A model generated the notes under the pieces. It saw nothing but the letters and a program-made list of their open reading frames with translations, searched no databases and was not told the DNA's origin. Positions 48,405 through 62,000 of a stretch of DNA of 64,000 bases are shown here, piece after piece. Numbering within the stretch: the stretch's first letter is position 1; every line of letters begins with the position of its first letter. Made by a program: the position numbers and the translations under genes. The DNA is from Strix aluco (lineage: Eukaryota; Chordata; Aves; Strigiformes; Strigidae), in contig NC_133933.1 of the NCBI RefSeq assembly GCF_031877795.1, forward strand, positions 63,128,984-63,192,983, in the 5' to 3' direction.

Positions 48405-48475
48405 TGAAACCTGCCTGAAGTCAGTGGGAAATTTGCTGTGACTTCAGTGGAGCTACCATTTGACTTGAGGGCCAC
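48405..48475. repeat. Possible copy of the 'gacttcaatgg' sauropsid repeat
   Basis: 'ctgaagtcagtgggaaattt' is followed by 'tgacttcagtggagctacc' and 'tttgactt'. The opposed 'aagtcagtgg' and 'gacttcagtgg' units match the style of the old repeat noted at 3550-3655. It is strongly diverged. Confidence 0.3.
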
Positions 48476-50926
48476 GTTGTTGGGGCTGAGTGACTTGTCT
48501 TTAGTTGATTGATAGCAGCATAGGCAGAATCAGTCCTCTAAGTCAATTGAAGAGAATTCAGAATGGGATGGATCAGTACCCTCACTTTGGTGACCCTGGG
48601 ACAGAATAAGGTAGCTTTCTTCTTGGAACAATAGACCTTTTGGGAAATACCTGATGTTTCAGTAGCTCAAGATGAGACTCCTATTGCTACCAGCAGCTTT
48701 TTTTTTTTTTCCCCTGAAAACTAGGATTTATATTAGATTTAGTTTCAGTATAACTTAAGTAAAAATCAGATTTACAGCAGCATTAGTAAGTACTGCAAAA
48801 AAATCAAAAGCGTTTTCCACACCTTTTTTTATGTAGTCAGTCTTAAATGACATGGGTCCCATGTAGTATAATCAAAGCTTGCTCAGCAATCTGCTTCAGT
48901 TTTGTAAGCTTTATCACCTAAAACATTAAGACTTTTGTGGGAGCAGATGAGTTATAAGATGTCTTAAAAAAATAAATAATCTTAAATATGTTAAAAACTA
49001 CTAACATTCTCTGTAGGTAATTTTTTCTGAAACTCATGTTTGTTTATATATTGCATTGCTCCTTATAACTGTACTAACTGGGCGCATATAAAGATCCGAA
49101 TGTAAATACTTTAAGCTTTTGGTGTTGTTTCTCAAGACCGATGAAAAAAAGATTTAAGAACTTAAGGAATATCTTAAAGCTACAGCTCATTTAATTTTTG
49201 TAGGCTTTTATTCTTCTGCTACCTTGTGTGACCCCATTTTTGGGTCCTTCTCTAGTACTTGTGCTTCTTATTCATTGCTTTGCCCAAAATAGAACAAATG
49301 TGTTAAATGCTTGCATCCTTGTATTTGATCTCTGAATTTTATAATGTCTTTTGGGGGTGGGGAAGAGGAACAAGATGAAAATCAGTGTCGTCTTTATTTC
49401 TGTGTCCGCTCCATCCTTTCCCTCCTTTTGAACATTGTTTCTTAGTAATGCTTTTTGCATTTCTATGTTAAGAACAAGGCACATAAACAGGTAATAAACA
49501 ATTTAGTGGCTGGACGATATTAGAAGGCATGTTTGAATCTTATATTAAAATACACCTTCTGGAAATTGAATGAATTTGGCTTTGGTATATATGTCAAAGG
49601 GACAAATTACATTTGCTATTAGTTTGTTTCACAGAACAGTGATGAAGAGATTTCTGCGTATTTCTTGGCAAACTGTAATATAACTTGTCTTTTGAGACAA
49701 GAGTCCAATCAAAATAAACAGAGTTTATATAGCCACTTAGGGAAGATGTTTTAATTATAGAAGTAATATTACTTATCTTGAGTCTATATACATACATGTG
49801 TTTTACTGTCCACGTTGGCAAATATATGTGTTACAGGACAGGTTAGCAAAACCGCCTTGTTCTTTTTACAGGATTGTCTCTCTCTGAACTGTTTTTGTGC
49901 TGTGCAAGTGGTGCTCAGTAAAAACGAATACGTAAGAGTCCGTGCCAAGAACTCCTGTGCATGGAGGAAGCAGTCAGGGCTGCTCGATAAGGACCTCTGC
50001 CTTGAGCTCCTCCTGCCCCTTCTGAGTAACTCCACTGCTTGCCTCTGCTGTCCCTCTTAACTTTCCAAGCTTGCAGCACTGAAAATTAGCATGTGTTTTG
50101 ATTCTTCCACTGTACTGGAGAGTATTTAGGAGGACAGATGCAAATTGACTGGTTTGTGTTTTTTCGTTGGTTTCATTTTATTGCTGGTTGGCAAAACCGA
50201 AGAAAATCAGAGGCCAAGATATCCCCCTGCAGGTTTGGGAAGTGTGTTCTTAATAGATTTATGGCCCTTTTATGTTTGGAAAGTTGTTCTAGAGAGGAAA
50301 CTATTATTTCTAAAACGAACCTTAAGTTCTGCAGAAAATGATACTTTAGACCTTGCGTTCACCAAGGAGAAAATCATACTTGATGTTGGAGAGCAGGCAG
50401 GTGGGTTTTCAGTCCTCTGAGGTGATGCTGTGCGAAATCCCATGTATCCTTCTCAAATTGAAGATTGTTTTATGACCTGTGTAAATTTGCAGCAAGTGGT
50501 GAAGAGTAGATTCAGTAAATGCCAAGACTGTGTGGGTACTTGGCCTTTCTTTTTTGATTTTATACATTACAAGAAAAATAATGTTTTCTAATATTGCCTT
50601 AGGCCTGTAACGCAGGGGTTACAAGAGGAGCATAGCCACAAAAAGTAATTGAAGAATAGCCAGGAAAAGATCAGATATACTTTGGTTGTATCGGGTGTAG
50701 GCTTTTCTTTCTTCTTTCTCGCTCATGTTCTGTCATCCCATTTTTGTCTTTCACATGTAGAACTGACTAAAAATACGTTCCTATTCTTGGTGTGCATTAA
50801 GATCCTGTATAGCAGAATAAAAACCTGACTAAATATCAGAACCCAGTGTACGTGTGAGTTGCTGTGTTTTTACTGGAGTTGCTTTAGACTCGCTTGCAGG
50901 AACTCTGAAACTTCTGCTTTCTGTAA

Positions 50927-50929
<3 letters not shown>

Positions 50930-50965
<36 letters not shown>
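50930..50965 (+). repeat. T36 homopolymer
   Basis: Thirty-six consecutive T, the longest pure run in the window. It could be the poly-A end of a minus-strand retroposed sequence, but no recognisable element adjoins it on either side. Confidence 0.85.
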
Positions 50966-53215
50966 CCAAAAAAGAGGTTTTAGCCCAGAGGATAAAATTA
51001 GTTATTGTTATGAAACCTGGTTGTAAGGCTGTTGTTTGTAAGAATGTGGAAAGATGCACACTGCGTGTAATGTTCTGCTTAGTGGAGAAAACATGTTTTT
51101 ACTTGAAAAGTATTTTTTATATGTGGACCTGATCTTATGTATTCCACTTCCAGCTGTAGGCAGGAATGACTGTGTCCTGAATCCTTTCAGGTAATAAATG
51201 TAAGTGTCCTCAAGATTTTTATACCTATTTGTTGAAAGAAAGGACAACACACTTTGGCGCTTGATAATTCTGTAGTAATGAAATAGTGCAAACGATAGGT
51301 TTTTATTGCATTGTGGTTTTGTTGGGTACTTTTACTGTCTCAGAGATGCAAAATTTCACAGATTATCTGGCATTTTCGGTACCATCTATGAAAAAGGGGG
51401 GTGCAAAGTCTTAAATGATAGTTTGGTAAGATGGGTGGAAAGGAGCCCCGGACCAGTAGAGAAGCAGTATCACTGGTGCTGGCAGTGATTGTACAAGGAA
51501 TGTTCATCCACTTCCTGCATGTCAATAAAAATGCAGGAGAGCACCTTTCTTGACACAGGGGTTGCTGAAACATCAGTGCTGTCTTTTTTTGCAATACTCC
51601 TGTGGATGTTTTTGCACAAAGTGGTATCTGTCAGAGCTTGAAATACTCTTGCACAGTTCCCTTTGAACAGGTAGCACAGGACAAGTTCTAGCACATAGCT
51701 GCTTGACATGGGGCCGCCTACCGCGGGGAAGGAATGCCTTGCTTACATACATCTGAATTGATGTGCTAAGAACTGTGCCAGTCATTTTGCCGATTACATA
51801 CTGGGCTGTAAATAATTACTGAACTTCCATTTTGAATCATAGCTTTTTTCTTTTTTTTCTTTTCTTTTTTTTCTCCCCATTAAAGGAAGACAATAGCAGT
51901 GGGAAATATCGAGGATGCTGTAACTGTTTGTGATTAGCCTGGAGATATTTTTACAGTGAATCTAACATAAATCTGCACGTTTTTATTACTATGCTGTCTT
52001 TGTTTTTGGAATGCAATATTTGCTCTCCTTGTGTTGCTTTCAGTAGTACTGTTCATTTAGTAATGCACGTGGTGTGGAGTATGTCAAATTACAATTGAAA
52101 ACAAATATTGTGAGTGGCTCACCTAAAGGATGCAATAAGAATAGAAAGACCTAATATTTTCCTTAAAGAGATGCCTTTTCTTTGTTATTTTCATGCACTT
52201 GGCAAGATATTATAGCCGATATTTGAACAGTGATTGAAAAAAGCATAGTCTTGTTTTTGCGCACTTGCTGGAATTCTTTATCTATGCTGTTAACATCTTG
52301 TTTTGGAAATTGAGATATTCAGATACCAGAATGTGATATGCTGTGAAAATCCCAATTGTGCTGAAAAGGGCAGAATGAATTGGGCAATAGGGCCCCTTGA
52401 AAGGATGTGAATTCACTCTCGTCCCATAATTTTTCCTTCGGTTGAAGTCAGTGTAAGTGCTTATTGGAGCAAGCAACATACAACAGTATATTTGTGTGCA
52501 GTTGCCTTGGGGGATTTTTCTCGTCTTTTTTTCTTAAGATTCCCTGTCTTGGGGCAACTTTCTCTGTTTAGCTGCAGGTGAAATGAGCCTTGGAAATATA
52601 TTTGTCAACTGAGGCAGAGGTGCACATGTTTGCCCTTACTGCTACATTAATATTGTTAGTTGTGCTATATTTCCTCATGGAAAAATAAGTGAGTAATGGA
52701 AGCCTGAAATCTTGTTCTGGATAGAGGTGTTATGGATGCTTGGTCAGTATTCTGCTTGCTCTCCCTTCTGGGTGAGGAAATGGTATTGCTGGGGGTCTCC
52801 CTTTGAAACCCTATTTGTGCCATTAGCTCTCCCGTTGGTTTACATGATTTTTAGTGAAATTTGCCTAAGGTTGTGCTATACATGCCAATTTTGCCCTGCA
52901 GTTTCCAACTGGAGGCTTCCCATTCGGTGAGGAGTGCTGCCTTCACAAGCAGCGGGAGAGCCTACCAGCCCTTCCTGTGGCAACCTGCCCCTTCTCAGAG
53001 TTATTTAGTGGAAAACTGCAGTGGTTATGAGCTGATCTGTCTCAAAGGTCTCTCCCTTCTGCTTGTGAGACAGTCAAGGTAAACATAGTGACAGTAGGGC
53101 TGTGGAAAAATCTGCACCTGTATTACAAAAAATACATCATGACGCAGCAGTCATTTGGATGGAAGTATATCTTGATAACTATTGAGTTACCATCTGAAAA
53201 TAAGTGTGCAAATGC

Positions 53216-53222
<7 letters not shown>

Positions 53223-53246
<24 letters not shown>
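53223..53246 (+). repeat. A24 homopolymer
   Basis: Twenty-four consecutive A followed by GAATC. No retroposed gene body is visible immediately upstream, so this is most simply a simple repeat. Confidence 0.85.
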
Positions 53247-56200
53247 GAATCTTTCTCCTGAATGAAGCTGGTGATGGTATGTGACTGGCCACTGCAGATT
53301 AGTGTCTTCACCTGGGCTTGGCTCCTTGTCAACCTTTGGACACCCTACAGTACCCCTAATTTAGAATATGGTACTTCCTGAAACCATACTACATATTGAA
53401 ACAGTGACTTCTTTTTTTCCAGTATAGAACAAAATCTCAGAAATTTTAAGGTAGCAAAAATAAGTGGACTGAATCCATGCTGTAGGATTGGAGGACTTTG
53501 GCGCTGTGATGCTTGGATTGCTCCACTGGCCAGAAAATAGAGCTAGACAGTCTTTCTCTGACCTAAAGAAAGGAAGGTATGGCTCACACTCTAGCAGCTG
53601 CTGAGACTCCCAGAAGATGATGACCAAGGGACATTCCCAAGTCTCAGAACTTCCCATGAGATACGAGAAAACCCACCTTTTCCATTTAGTGCAAGAAACC
53701 TAGCATCCCCCTCTTCCCCTTCTCCTGCCTGCAGCCACATTTGGCTGTCCTGTCAGTCAGCTTTGGTGGAAGAATTTCACATTGGTAAGGTAGGGTTTGA
53801 TGCTGGTTGCCAGGAGGCAGAAGCTGTTTAAAAGCCTCTTTATCCAGCTGACGTGCTCAAAAAGCCTTCCTTCCTGATAAGCGGGACAGAAACAAAGATC
53901 CTGGAAGTGACCCACTGGTAGAGTGTAGAAAGCTGGTGGAGTTTCGGAGAAGTTGGTTATTGTCTGCGAAAGGAAGGGAGAGTGTTCTTTGGCAGGGCTC
54001 CCTCCAGTAGTTGGAGAAGCGATTTGCTGGGGGGCACTTTGGCTTGGATGGCTGGAAGAGCTCTGAGCTGGGGCAGTGGAGGTGGAGGGTAAGATTACAG
54101 GAACATGTAAGCACATGTTGAAATCTAAATGATGGTTTTGTGAACAAAAGTGATCAAGGTACCTAGACACGACAGGAGGGAGAAAAAAAACCCAACCCTA
54201 TTTAATTGCCTGTACTCTAATGCTGGCAGCCAGGGTAATAAACAAGAGGAGCTGAAATTTGTCATTTATGATTATAAATTTCATCTACTTGGTATTACTT
54301 GAAATCTAGTGGGAAGGTTCACAGGATTGGAATGTTAAAATAAATGGTTATAACCTATTTAGAGAGAACTGAATGGGTAGAAGGGGAGGGGCAAGTGGTA
54401 CTATGTATAAAGAGTGGTATTATGTATTTCTGAATCACTGAGTACTCAAAAGCAAATTATCTTAAATGCTTCTGAGTTACTGTCCTGGCAGAGAAGACAG
54501 GAGATAAGGGTACTAGCTAGTACCCGCTAGATACCACTGAAATAAAGTAGAAGCAGGATGACCAGTCCTTTAAAGAATGTTACTTGCATTGGAGAGGGTA
54601 GGAGGAGCAGGGACTTAACACCTTCTACTGCCAGTATTGAAACCCTTAGGAATTTCTCTAAAAAACTACGGGTGTAAATGCAGGAGACAATCTGTCTGGA
54701 AAAGCATTGTGTCTGACACTGAGGAATTCAAAGGCAGATGAAGAAGACCTGGTCACAGAAGTAAGTTAGTGTTTTTTAGTTTTAAGTACCATAGTTTGAT
54801 TTAACTATGTTGTATGCAGAAAGAATTGAGCTCAAATAAGCAACAACATATAAAATCTATGACCATGGATACATCTAGATTGGTAAATATATTGTGTACA
54901 CACACAAACATGTGTCTCTTACTTTCAGAGGAGCAGCAACACAAGGATGGGAATGGTCACAAGCTAAAGGAGTTGGGAAGAATTTCTTTTGTATAGATGA
55001 TGTTTGGAAATGGCTTAAAGGTTTTTTACTAAGTGAATAATTGAGGAAAAACTTAATTCTCTCCTGCTGTTTCTGTCTTCGGTATCTGTCAGAATTTTAA
55101 AACTAGAAGCTTCACTTCGTGAAGCTATTTCTTGTTTTGTTTAATAAGGATATTCTGAATGTGGATCGAGTTTATTTTAAAGTGGTTTCTTTAACTAATG
55201 AAGACCCGTTTTAAAAGGCGTAAAATTCCTTCAACTATAAATAAGCACTAATTGTGAATTAAAAAAATGATTTGGTAAGAAAGAAATGTTCTGTTTACCA
55301 TTTTCTAATGTAATAAGCATGTTAAATTTAAGAACTGAATAAATATTTGCTTAAGTACATAATTGCTTAAATAAGTGTGTGTGGACATTTAAATACGTTT
55401 TTCTGGTTAGCAAAAAGACTTGCCAAGCCTAGTGCAAAACCTAGAGCTAATAAGACAGAATAGTTACCAATCAGTGAGACTAAACCTTTCTTTAAAATAA
55501 TAACAAAAAAAACCCAGTCAAAGATTAATATATATTACTCATACCTGCTTGCCAATTTAAATGAGGATAAGACCAGACCTAATATATAATACTTTGATTT
55601 GAATAAATCCACTGTGATCTAGGAACTAAAATGCAGGTCTCACTTACAGGATATCTCTTTCTTCTAGAAAAGCAATGACAGAGAAAGCTTTGAAGGTCAT
55701 GGTAGATAATCAGTTGAGTGCAAGTTCCTTGTGCAATTCTACAGTTTAAAAGCATTAATATGATATTTGGCCAAGTAAAAGAAAGTGATACTGGAAAACT
55801 GAATCTGGTTTTTGGTCTCTCAAATGGTTAGTGGAGATGGAGCTCAGATAAAGAATTAGGATTACTGCAGTGAACTGGAGAATGTAGTCGTTTGTAAGAA
55901 TTCCCAAGAACTGAATAACCTTTTTGGTTAAAAGGAGGTGATTCAGGTCTCTTGGCCTGAATCTGTGTATAACTGAATATGTGGAACAAATTTTAAAGAA
56001 TAATTTTTCAGTTCAGCATACAGATATATAGTGCGGGCTGTACTTTCACAGACAAGGAAAGCACATTGACTGGAAAACTGTGGCCACATGCGCATGCCAT
56101 GTAAGGCTTGCTGTCTCCTTCAAGTGTTGCAGAATATCTTCAAACAATCAAAATAACCCCAAAAGGTCTGAAAATTAACTTGGTCTTTAAAATATTGTGT

Positions 56201-58933
56201 GATATGAATGTGAAATTACTTTTCTGCATTATTGCAATCAGAGTATTTGTTTTTTCTTTCTCTCGTGAATCTCATATTCCAACAATGTGGTCAGTGTATT
56301 AAACCTGTAGCACATTGTTATGTCTTCATAAACTAGGAACTTTAATTACTAAAAATAATGTAATGTGATTCTTAATTTTGTAAAAGTGAATGCTTTTTGT
56401 GGAGATGAGTTCTCTATGCCCGAGATGTTTACTATCAGGCAAGTAATTTAAAATGCAGGTAGAAGGTATGAAAGCGCCTTCTGGAGATGGAAGGTGTTTG
56501 TTCTTCTAAAACACCCCTGGTAAACTCTAAGAGTTCAGAAGACACAGAAATGCTATTTTGCATCTTGCTTGGAATCATGAGCAGGATAATACCTGCATCC
56601 TCCAGAAAAAACTTCTAAGACAGCAGCAAGCTGGCGGGCCGGGCTGTGGGCTGCCGTGCTCTCCGCAGTGTGGAAAAGTGTGGCCTGCGAGAAACACTAA
56701 CCAACCATAGTTTATAGAGAGGTTCTTCTCCTGAATTTGACTTGGTCCAGTTCTGTAATGCCCATTTAAACTGTGAAGCTCTTCTTTTTTTGAGTTATTC
56801 TTTTTTCATTTCCCAAACTTGTCCCACTGAAGGTGATTGAGAGTTTCTCCAAGGAAGGTGATCAGGTGTGGACTTGTGGGTTTTACTGCGTTTGTGTGAG
56901 GCACTTCTGGGAATGATTTTTGCATTTTGGAATTTGGTTAGCCATACATCTTGATTCTCACTGCTTGTTGTGAAATCAAAAACGTGCAAAGAAGGGCTTA
57001 TCTTACCAGATTTCCATGTGAGAATGCATGCAAGTGTATGCATACTAAGCACTCCTGTATCTGTTCTGCTCTGTCTTGGCGTACTTTGGGAGTAAGGGTC
57101 TTAATACTGTTTGATTAACAGTTTACTTTCCAAAACTGACCGCAAGGAAGCAAGTTAAACAAATTCATAAAACTATACAGTAGATTAAACTGTGACTTAA
57201 TCATATCAATTTAGTCTGGCTCTATTAATAGCTAATAAATGGCTTTATATTTTTTTAATGCCTGGGAGCCATGTTACAATATACTCAAGTTATTATTTCA
57301 GATAATAACCTCTAGTTCTTCTAGACAATGAATAGACAGTTATTACTAGTTTTTATATAAAATATAATTCTTCACTTTAGAACTTTTTGGGGTACTTCGG
57401 AGAATAAATTAAACTTAATACCCAATTTATTACAATTTTATATGTAAGTTTTGCTTTTAATAGTTCAGTTTTCTTTCAAATTTCTGTAAACCTAATAAAA
57501 ATGTAACTGTAGTTATATATTTATGATAATTTCATTTTTGTGTGCTTTTAGTAATGCATGTATACTACATACTAATGAGCAAATGAGATAACACATTAGA
57601 GTTGGAGTATAGAAAGAATCCTGGTAATTAGGATGCTTGGGTACAAATTTTGACTCTGCTGCTGAACTGTTATGCTAATTTATTATAAAATGCATGATAC
57701 TTGCAAATAAATGATAAAATACCTACCTGGTGCTGCATATTCAGTAGTGCTTTATCCAAATAATGTTTATTGAGCAGAAATCGTGTTCTTGCAAAATATG
57801 GAAGCAAAATCCAAGTCTTAAAATGTGCTGGATTCTGGCATGCTTTGAACAAATGTGCTCTTACACATCAGGTGGAAACACTTGTGCTGTAGACATAGCA
57901 ATTAATTGCTTTTATCTCAGCACTTAATTTGAATTTTTTTTTTTTTTTCCTCTTCTCCTGTTAATACAGTCATGTCTTGATCTTTTCAGTCTCAATTGAC
58001 GTCAGGACAAAATGTGCCTTGTTGCTCTCATGAGAAACTGCACCCTCCAGCACTAGGGTTCTTGATTTGTTTTCAGCATGGTGGGAGTTTGCTGTATGGT
58101 ATGTGAGTTCTTTCTTAAGACTGTAGCATCATAGGAGAAGGTCTGGAGATGAACTGGGGCGGCCTTTAAAAATTAGGATGAGCAGGGGAAGCAGAAACCA
58201 ACAAAGACATACACAAGGGATGGTATGGCCACTGCAGAGAGAGGTAGGTGTCTGCAGGAGAGTAGGGCAGTGGGGTAACAAAACTGGTGTGACTGCACCA
58301 GAGAGGACCATTGCAATGTCTGTGACGTGAACTGGTAAGGGCATGGATGGGGTGCTTAGCTATGCAGGCAGAGAAAATTGTTAATTTTAGGTGCTGTTGC
58401 TCTGGATGAAACATTAGGGCTTTGGAATAATTGACGTCAGGATTATTGAGGTAAGACTGCTCACTGGTTTATTTAGGCACAATTAGTTTTACGTTTTCTT
58501 TCACGATTTACTGACATAAGAAGTTACTGTAACCCTGGAAGATTGGTATACTGGAGTGGGCATGCATATGCGTGTAGCTTGTTAGAATAGTATGTGTAAA
58601 AGCAGTTTTAGAAGTTCAATTTAGTTAAGTGGGCAAACCGTTTGTTTTTCTTTAAAAACACAGCAGCTTGAAAATAAGATTTGTGGCTGTTTCCATTTAG
58701 TTGTCAGTGGTGGATTGTCATTTACTCACCTGTTAGAATAGGTGTCAATCCTGAAAAGATGACCAGCAAAAAAGCATGTGGCCTACTGTATAGATGAGGA
58801 GAATTGGAAAAGGTGTGTGGGCATCCCCTTCCACCATCCATACTGGTAATTAGTAGATACTTAAGAACAATTCACCATGTATTTCTGTCCTTTCTCTTCA
58901 TCTGGTCCCAGTTTTGTTAAATTTTGTCTTTGA

Positions 58934-59003
58934 CATAATATATATACACAGATACACATACATATATATACATACATATATGTGGTGGTATATATATCTA
59001 CAG
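58934..59003. repeat. TA/CA compound microsatellite
   Basis: Mixed TATA, CACA and CATA units with a GTGGTGG interruption near 58982. It is imperfect and moderately long, and it is partly self-complementary ('acatatatgt'). Confidence 0.75.
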
Positions 59004-62000
59004 ATCCAGAAACATCCTGACAGCATGGATTCCTGGGCAGTGGTAGGCACCAGTTCTTAGCGATGGCACTGGCTGTTCTTGGCTCTGTCAGCCATAGTGA
59101 TGCTTTAAATCTGGGATTTGCTATTACAATTAAATACAGACCATGTATAGCTCGCAAATCCATCTCTGCCATGACCCCAGATATTGATTTATTTGATTGG
59201 ACAGTTGGAAAACTATTCAGAATTATCTGTGGAGCAAGCAGCATTTTGAAACCAGTCTTTATTAATACTAAAATGATTTATTGCTTCTTATAGTCAAAAT
59301 AATTTGGAGTTTGAGGGTGCATCTGACATTGCATAAATCTCTAGGTAGTGGTGGGTGTTTGAACAAATTTTATGCAGTCTGTTTATTCACTTAAAATTTT
59401 CAAAACAAGTATTCAAAAGCTGCTTCATTTGAAAGGACAGAGTTTTCACAGCTTACCAGGCTGCAGATTTAGTACCAATGAACTTCAAAGCTTTTGCCAG
59501 GACAAGTGCATGCATCTTTGTATTGCTCCACGATTTGGTGGTTTAGCTTAGAAATAAATTGTAAATGTCAGATCTGAAGAAGGGCTTGTGTGACTGTAAA
59601 TTTGTGTGTGTGGTGGTGTGTTTTTTCCCCAGCTATGTCAGTTAGCCTAGTAAGACATCCTCTCCCCCTACACATGCTTTGCTTTATTTATTCCATGTGT
59701 GCTGTTATTTGTTTATTTATGTATTTATTTTTAAGTATCGTTTGCATTCCGGTCTAAATGTGCTTGAAAATTACCATCTGCTCTCCTGCTATTTAGATAG
59801 GGCATGCTACAACTGAGGTGAAGAGCTGTCACATCAAATATTTTCATTCTAGCTTTCGCACCTTTGATATCAAGTTACATAATTGCAGCGCAGGACCATT
59901 TCCAGGGATTCCTTATTTTCTTTTTAACCCTGCTGTGCCTCCCCCCAGTCCTTACTGGATTTTGCTGCTTTTTGAGAGTGTTTCCTGTGCAGATGCAAAT
60001 TTGTGGGTGCTAGGAGGTGAGGGTTCAGCTCCTCGAGAAGGGTATCTCCTTTTGGTTAAATGCTAAAATTTAGTAGAATAAGCAGGAATAGAAAAACAGA
60101 ATGTGTCTATTTATCCTGAAAAATGTTTATATACAGATAAAACATTGTAGGGGTGTGGTGGTTTGGGGGTTGGTTGTTTTTTTTTTTCTCCTTGTGGTTT
60201 GTTTTTGTTTCCATTTTCCACAATTCTTGTATTTTCCCAAAGAAAGTAAAAAATGTGTCAATGACATGTGCAGAATATATTTCCTGTAATGCTGAGGCTT
60301 AATCTACTAGCGTTTTGGTGGGTTGGTTTGATTTTGGGTTTTTTTGCTTGGGTTTGGTTAGTTTTTTAAGTTCAAGGAGTAGGGGAGGTGGAAACTACTC
60401 TCAAAATTAGATGATTATAAAAATGAACAGATCATCTGTGTTCACATTGACAGTCACTTTGTGTTGAATGGGAATAAACTGACAGAAGATGGTGTTTGGA
60501 AATGAAACATGACGGGAAAGCAGTTAGCACAAACTGCCCAGTAATTTCTCATAGTCAGGAAAAGAGTGCCATTAGAGAGCGGGGGTTGTGCCAATAAAAT
60601 AGCTGTAAGATAAATTAATGGTCTTACAGTACCAGGCAGTAAATTTGGTGCATGTCATCTGCCCACTCCCCGTTGGTTAATTCGGTAATGGGGTGCATAC
60701 TGGCAAAGGCACCAAATTCCAGGTGCTTGTATTTCCTATGAGGTAGAGTTAATTGTTCAACTTGTTTTGACCCGCTGGGGCTCTGGTGAGACAAACTGCT
60801 GTTGGCCGCCTCCTGGGTGAGGTGCCTTGTCCTCTCTGTGAGGTGGCAGGTGGTTGCCCTGTGTGCTTCTGAAGCCATCTTCTTCACTTTTCCAAAGAGT
60901 GACAGTGGTCTTCTATATGATGTGGGGTTTTTTCTGCTGCTGCTGAAGTAGTGCATGCAATAAATGTAATTAGTTACTTTTACAAGATGGTTTGTGCATT
61001 CTTGTGGCTTACATTGGAGGGATCTTTATTTTCATTGGTGACTAGGTGCATCTTTTCTAGCATGGTTGGACACCCTGGAGGCTTTAGTGGCAGGTTGGTG
61101 CTGCCAGAGCCTCTTGTGGTTATGTGGTGTGGGCATCCCTCTGCTCCATCCGTTAATGCAGCCCTTGACTCACCTGAGCTTAGGGAGTGGGATGGAAGAG
61201 CCAGGCAGTGGGACAGAGCTGAGGTCATGAAGCTCAACCAAACCATACAATGGGGATAAAACATTTCTCCCCAGCAAACTCCTTTTTTTTCCCCCCATTT
61301 AACCTGGAAGAACCATGCATCAGAGATGTTTCAGCTGAAGTTGCGCTCTGTTAGTCATAACTGTAACGTGTCTTATCAAACCCTGGTGTGGTAGCTGTGA
61401 CCTCAGGCCTGGAAAGAGTGCACATCTCACATAGTATCATACATATGTATGCATGCATGTGTGTGCCATGTGCATGCTTTCTTTTACAGCAGTAGATGAG
61501 ACATTTTCCCTGTCTGTAAAAGCTGCTCCATGGCTCCAGAGTGCTGGACCACGGGTGTGGTTGTAAACTCAGAGAGGAGGAACGTGGGTTTGTCCTGGTT
61601 TGATCCTATTTTCTGAGCCGTGCCAGGCAAGCCTGTGCACAGGTGCCACTTCATTATTTGAGCTTGAGTTTTGTATCTTCCATTGGTCAGCTGACGCATT
61701 TTGGGAGATAGTGGAAATCTAGTAACATAACATTTTGCTCTGATGTTACTGTTCCAGTACCACATATGGTGGTGTTGAAGGCATTGCCAAAATCTGTTCC
61801 AAAAGCAGTTTTGGGTTTGCAGTATCACCTTGAGATTGTTCTTTCAGAAGAAACCAAAAGTACCATTCACTGCCTCTCAGGTGATTAATTCTCTATCTCT
61901 TTTTCTGCAAGAGGAATAGGGCATGGGAAAAATACATGCCCAGCTACTAAGAGCTGGGAACTGCACAGCAGAGCTAGGTTTATGTTTTCTTAAAACTAAT

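Larger units (their letters stand above)
41170..52000 (+). other. Intron 2, first part, no further exon recognised
   Basis: AT-rich intron. It holds T/G-rich islands (41472-41526, 41646-41690, 46456-46560), two complex segments (42481-42730 and 45720-45925), T-runs near 45566-45586 and 45647-45661, an AAT microsatellite at 46788-46812, a nested palindrome at 44321-44365, a repeat-like segment at 48405-48475 and T36 at 50930-50965. No ARID1B exon or other gene is supported. Confidence 0.65.

Noticed and set aside
53757..54170. 137-codon minus-strand frame with Ser/Pro/Thr-rich sequence
   Set aside because: No domain, no splice context and no better length than other chance frames in the introns.
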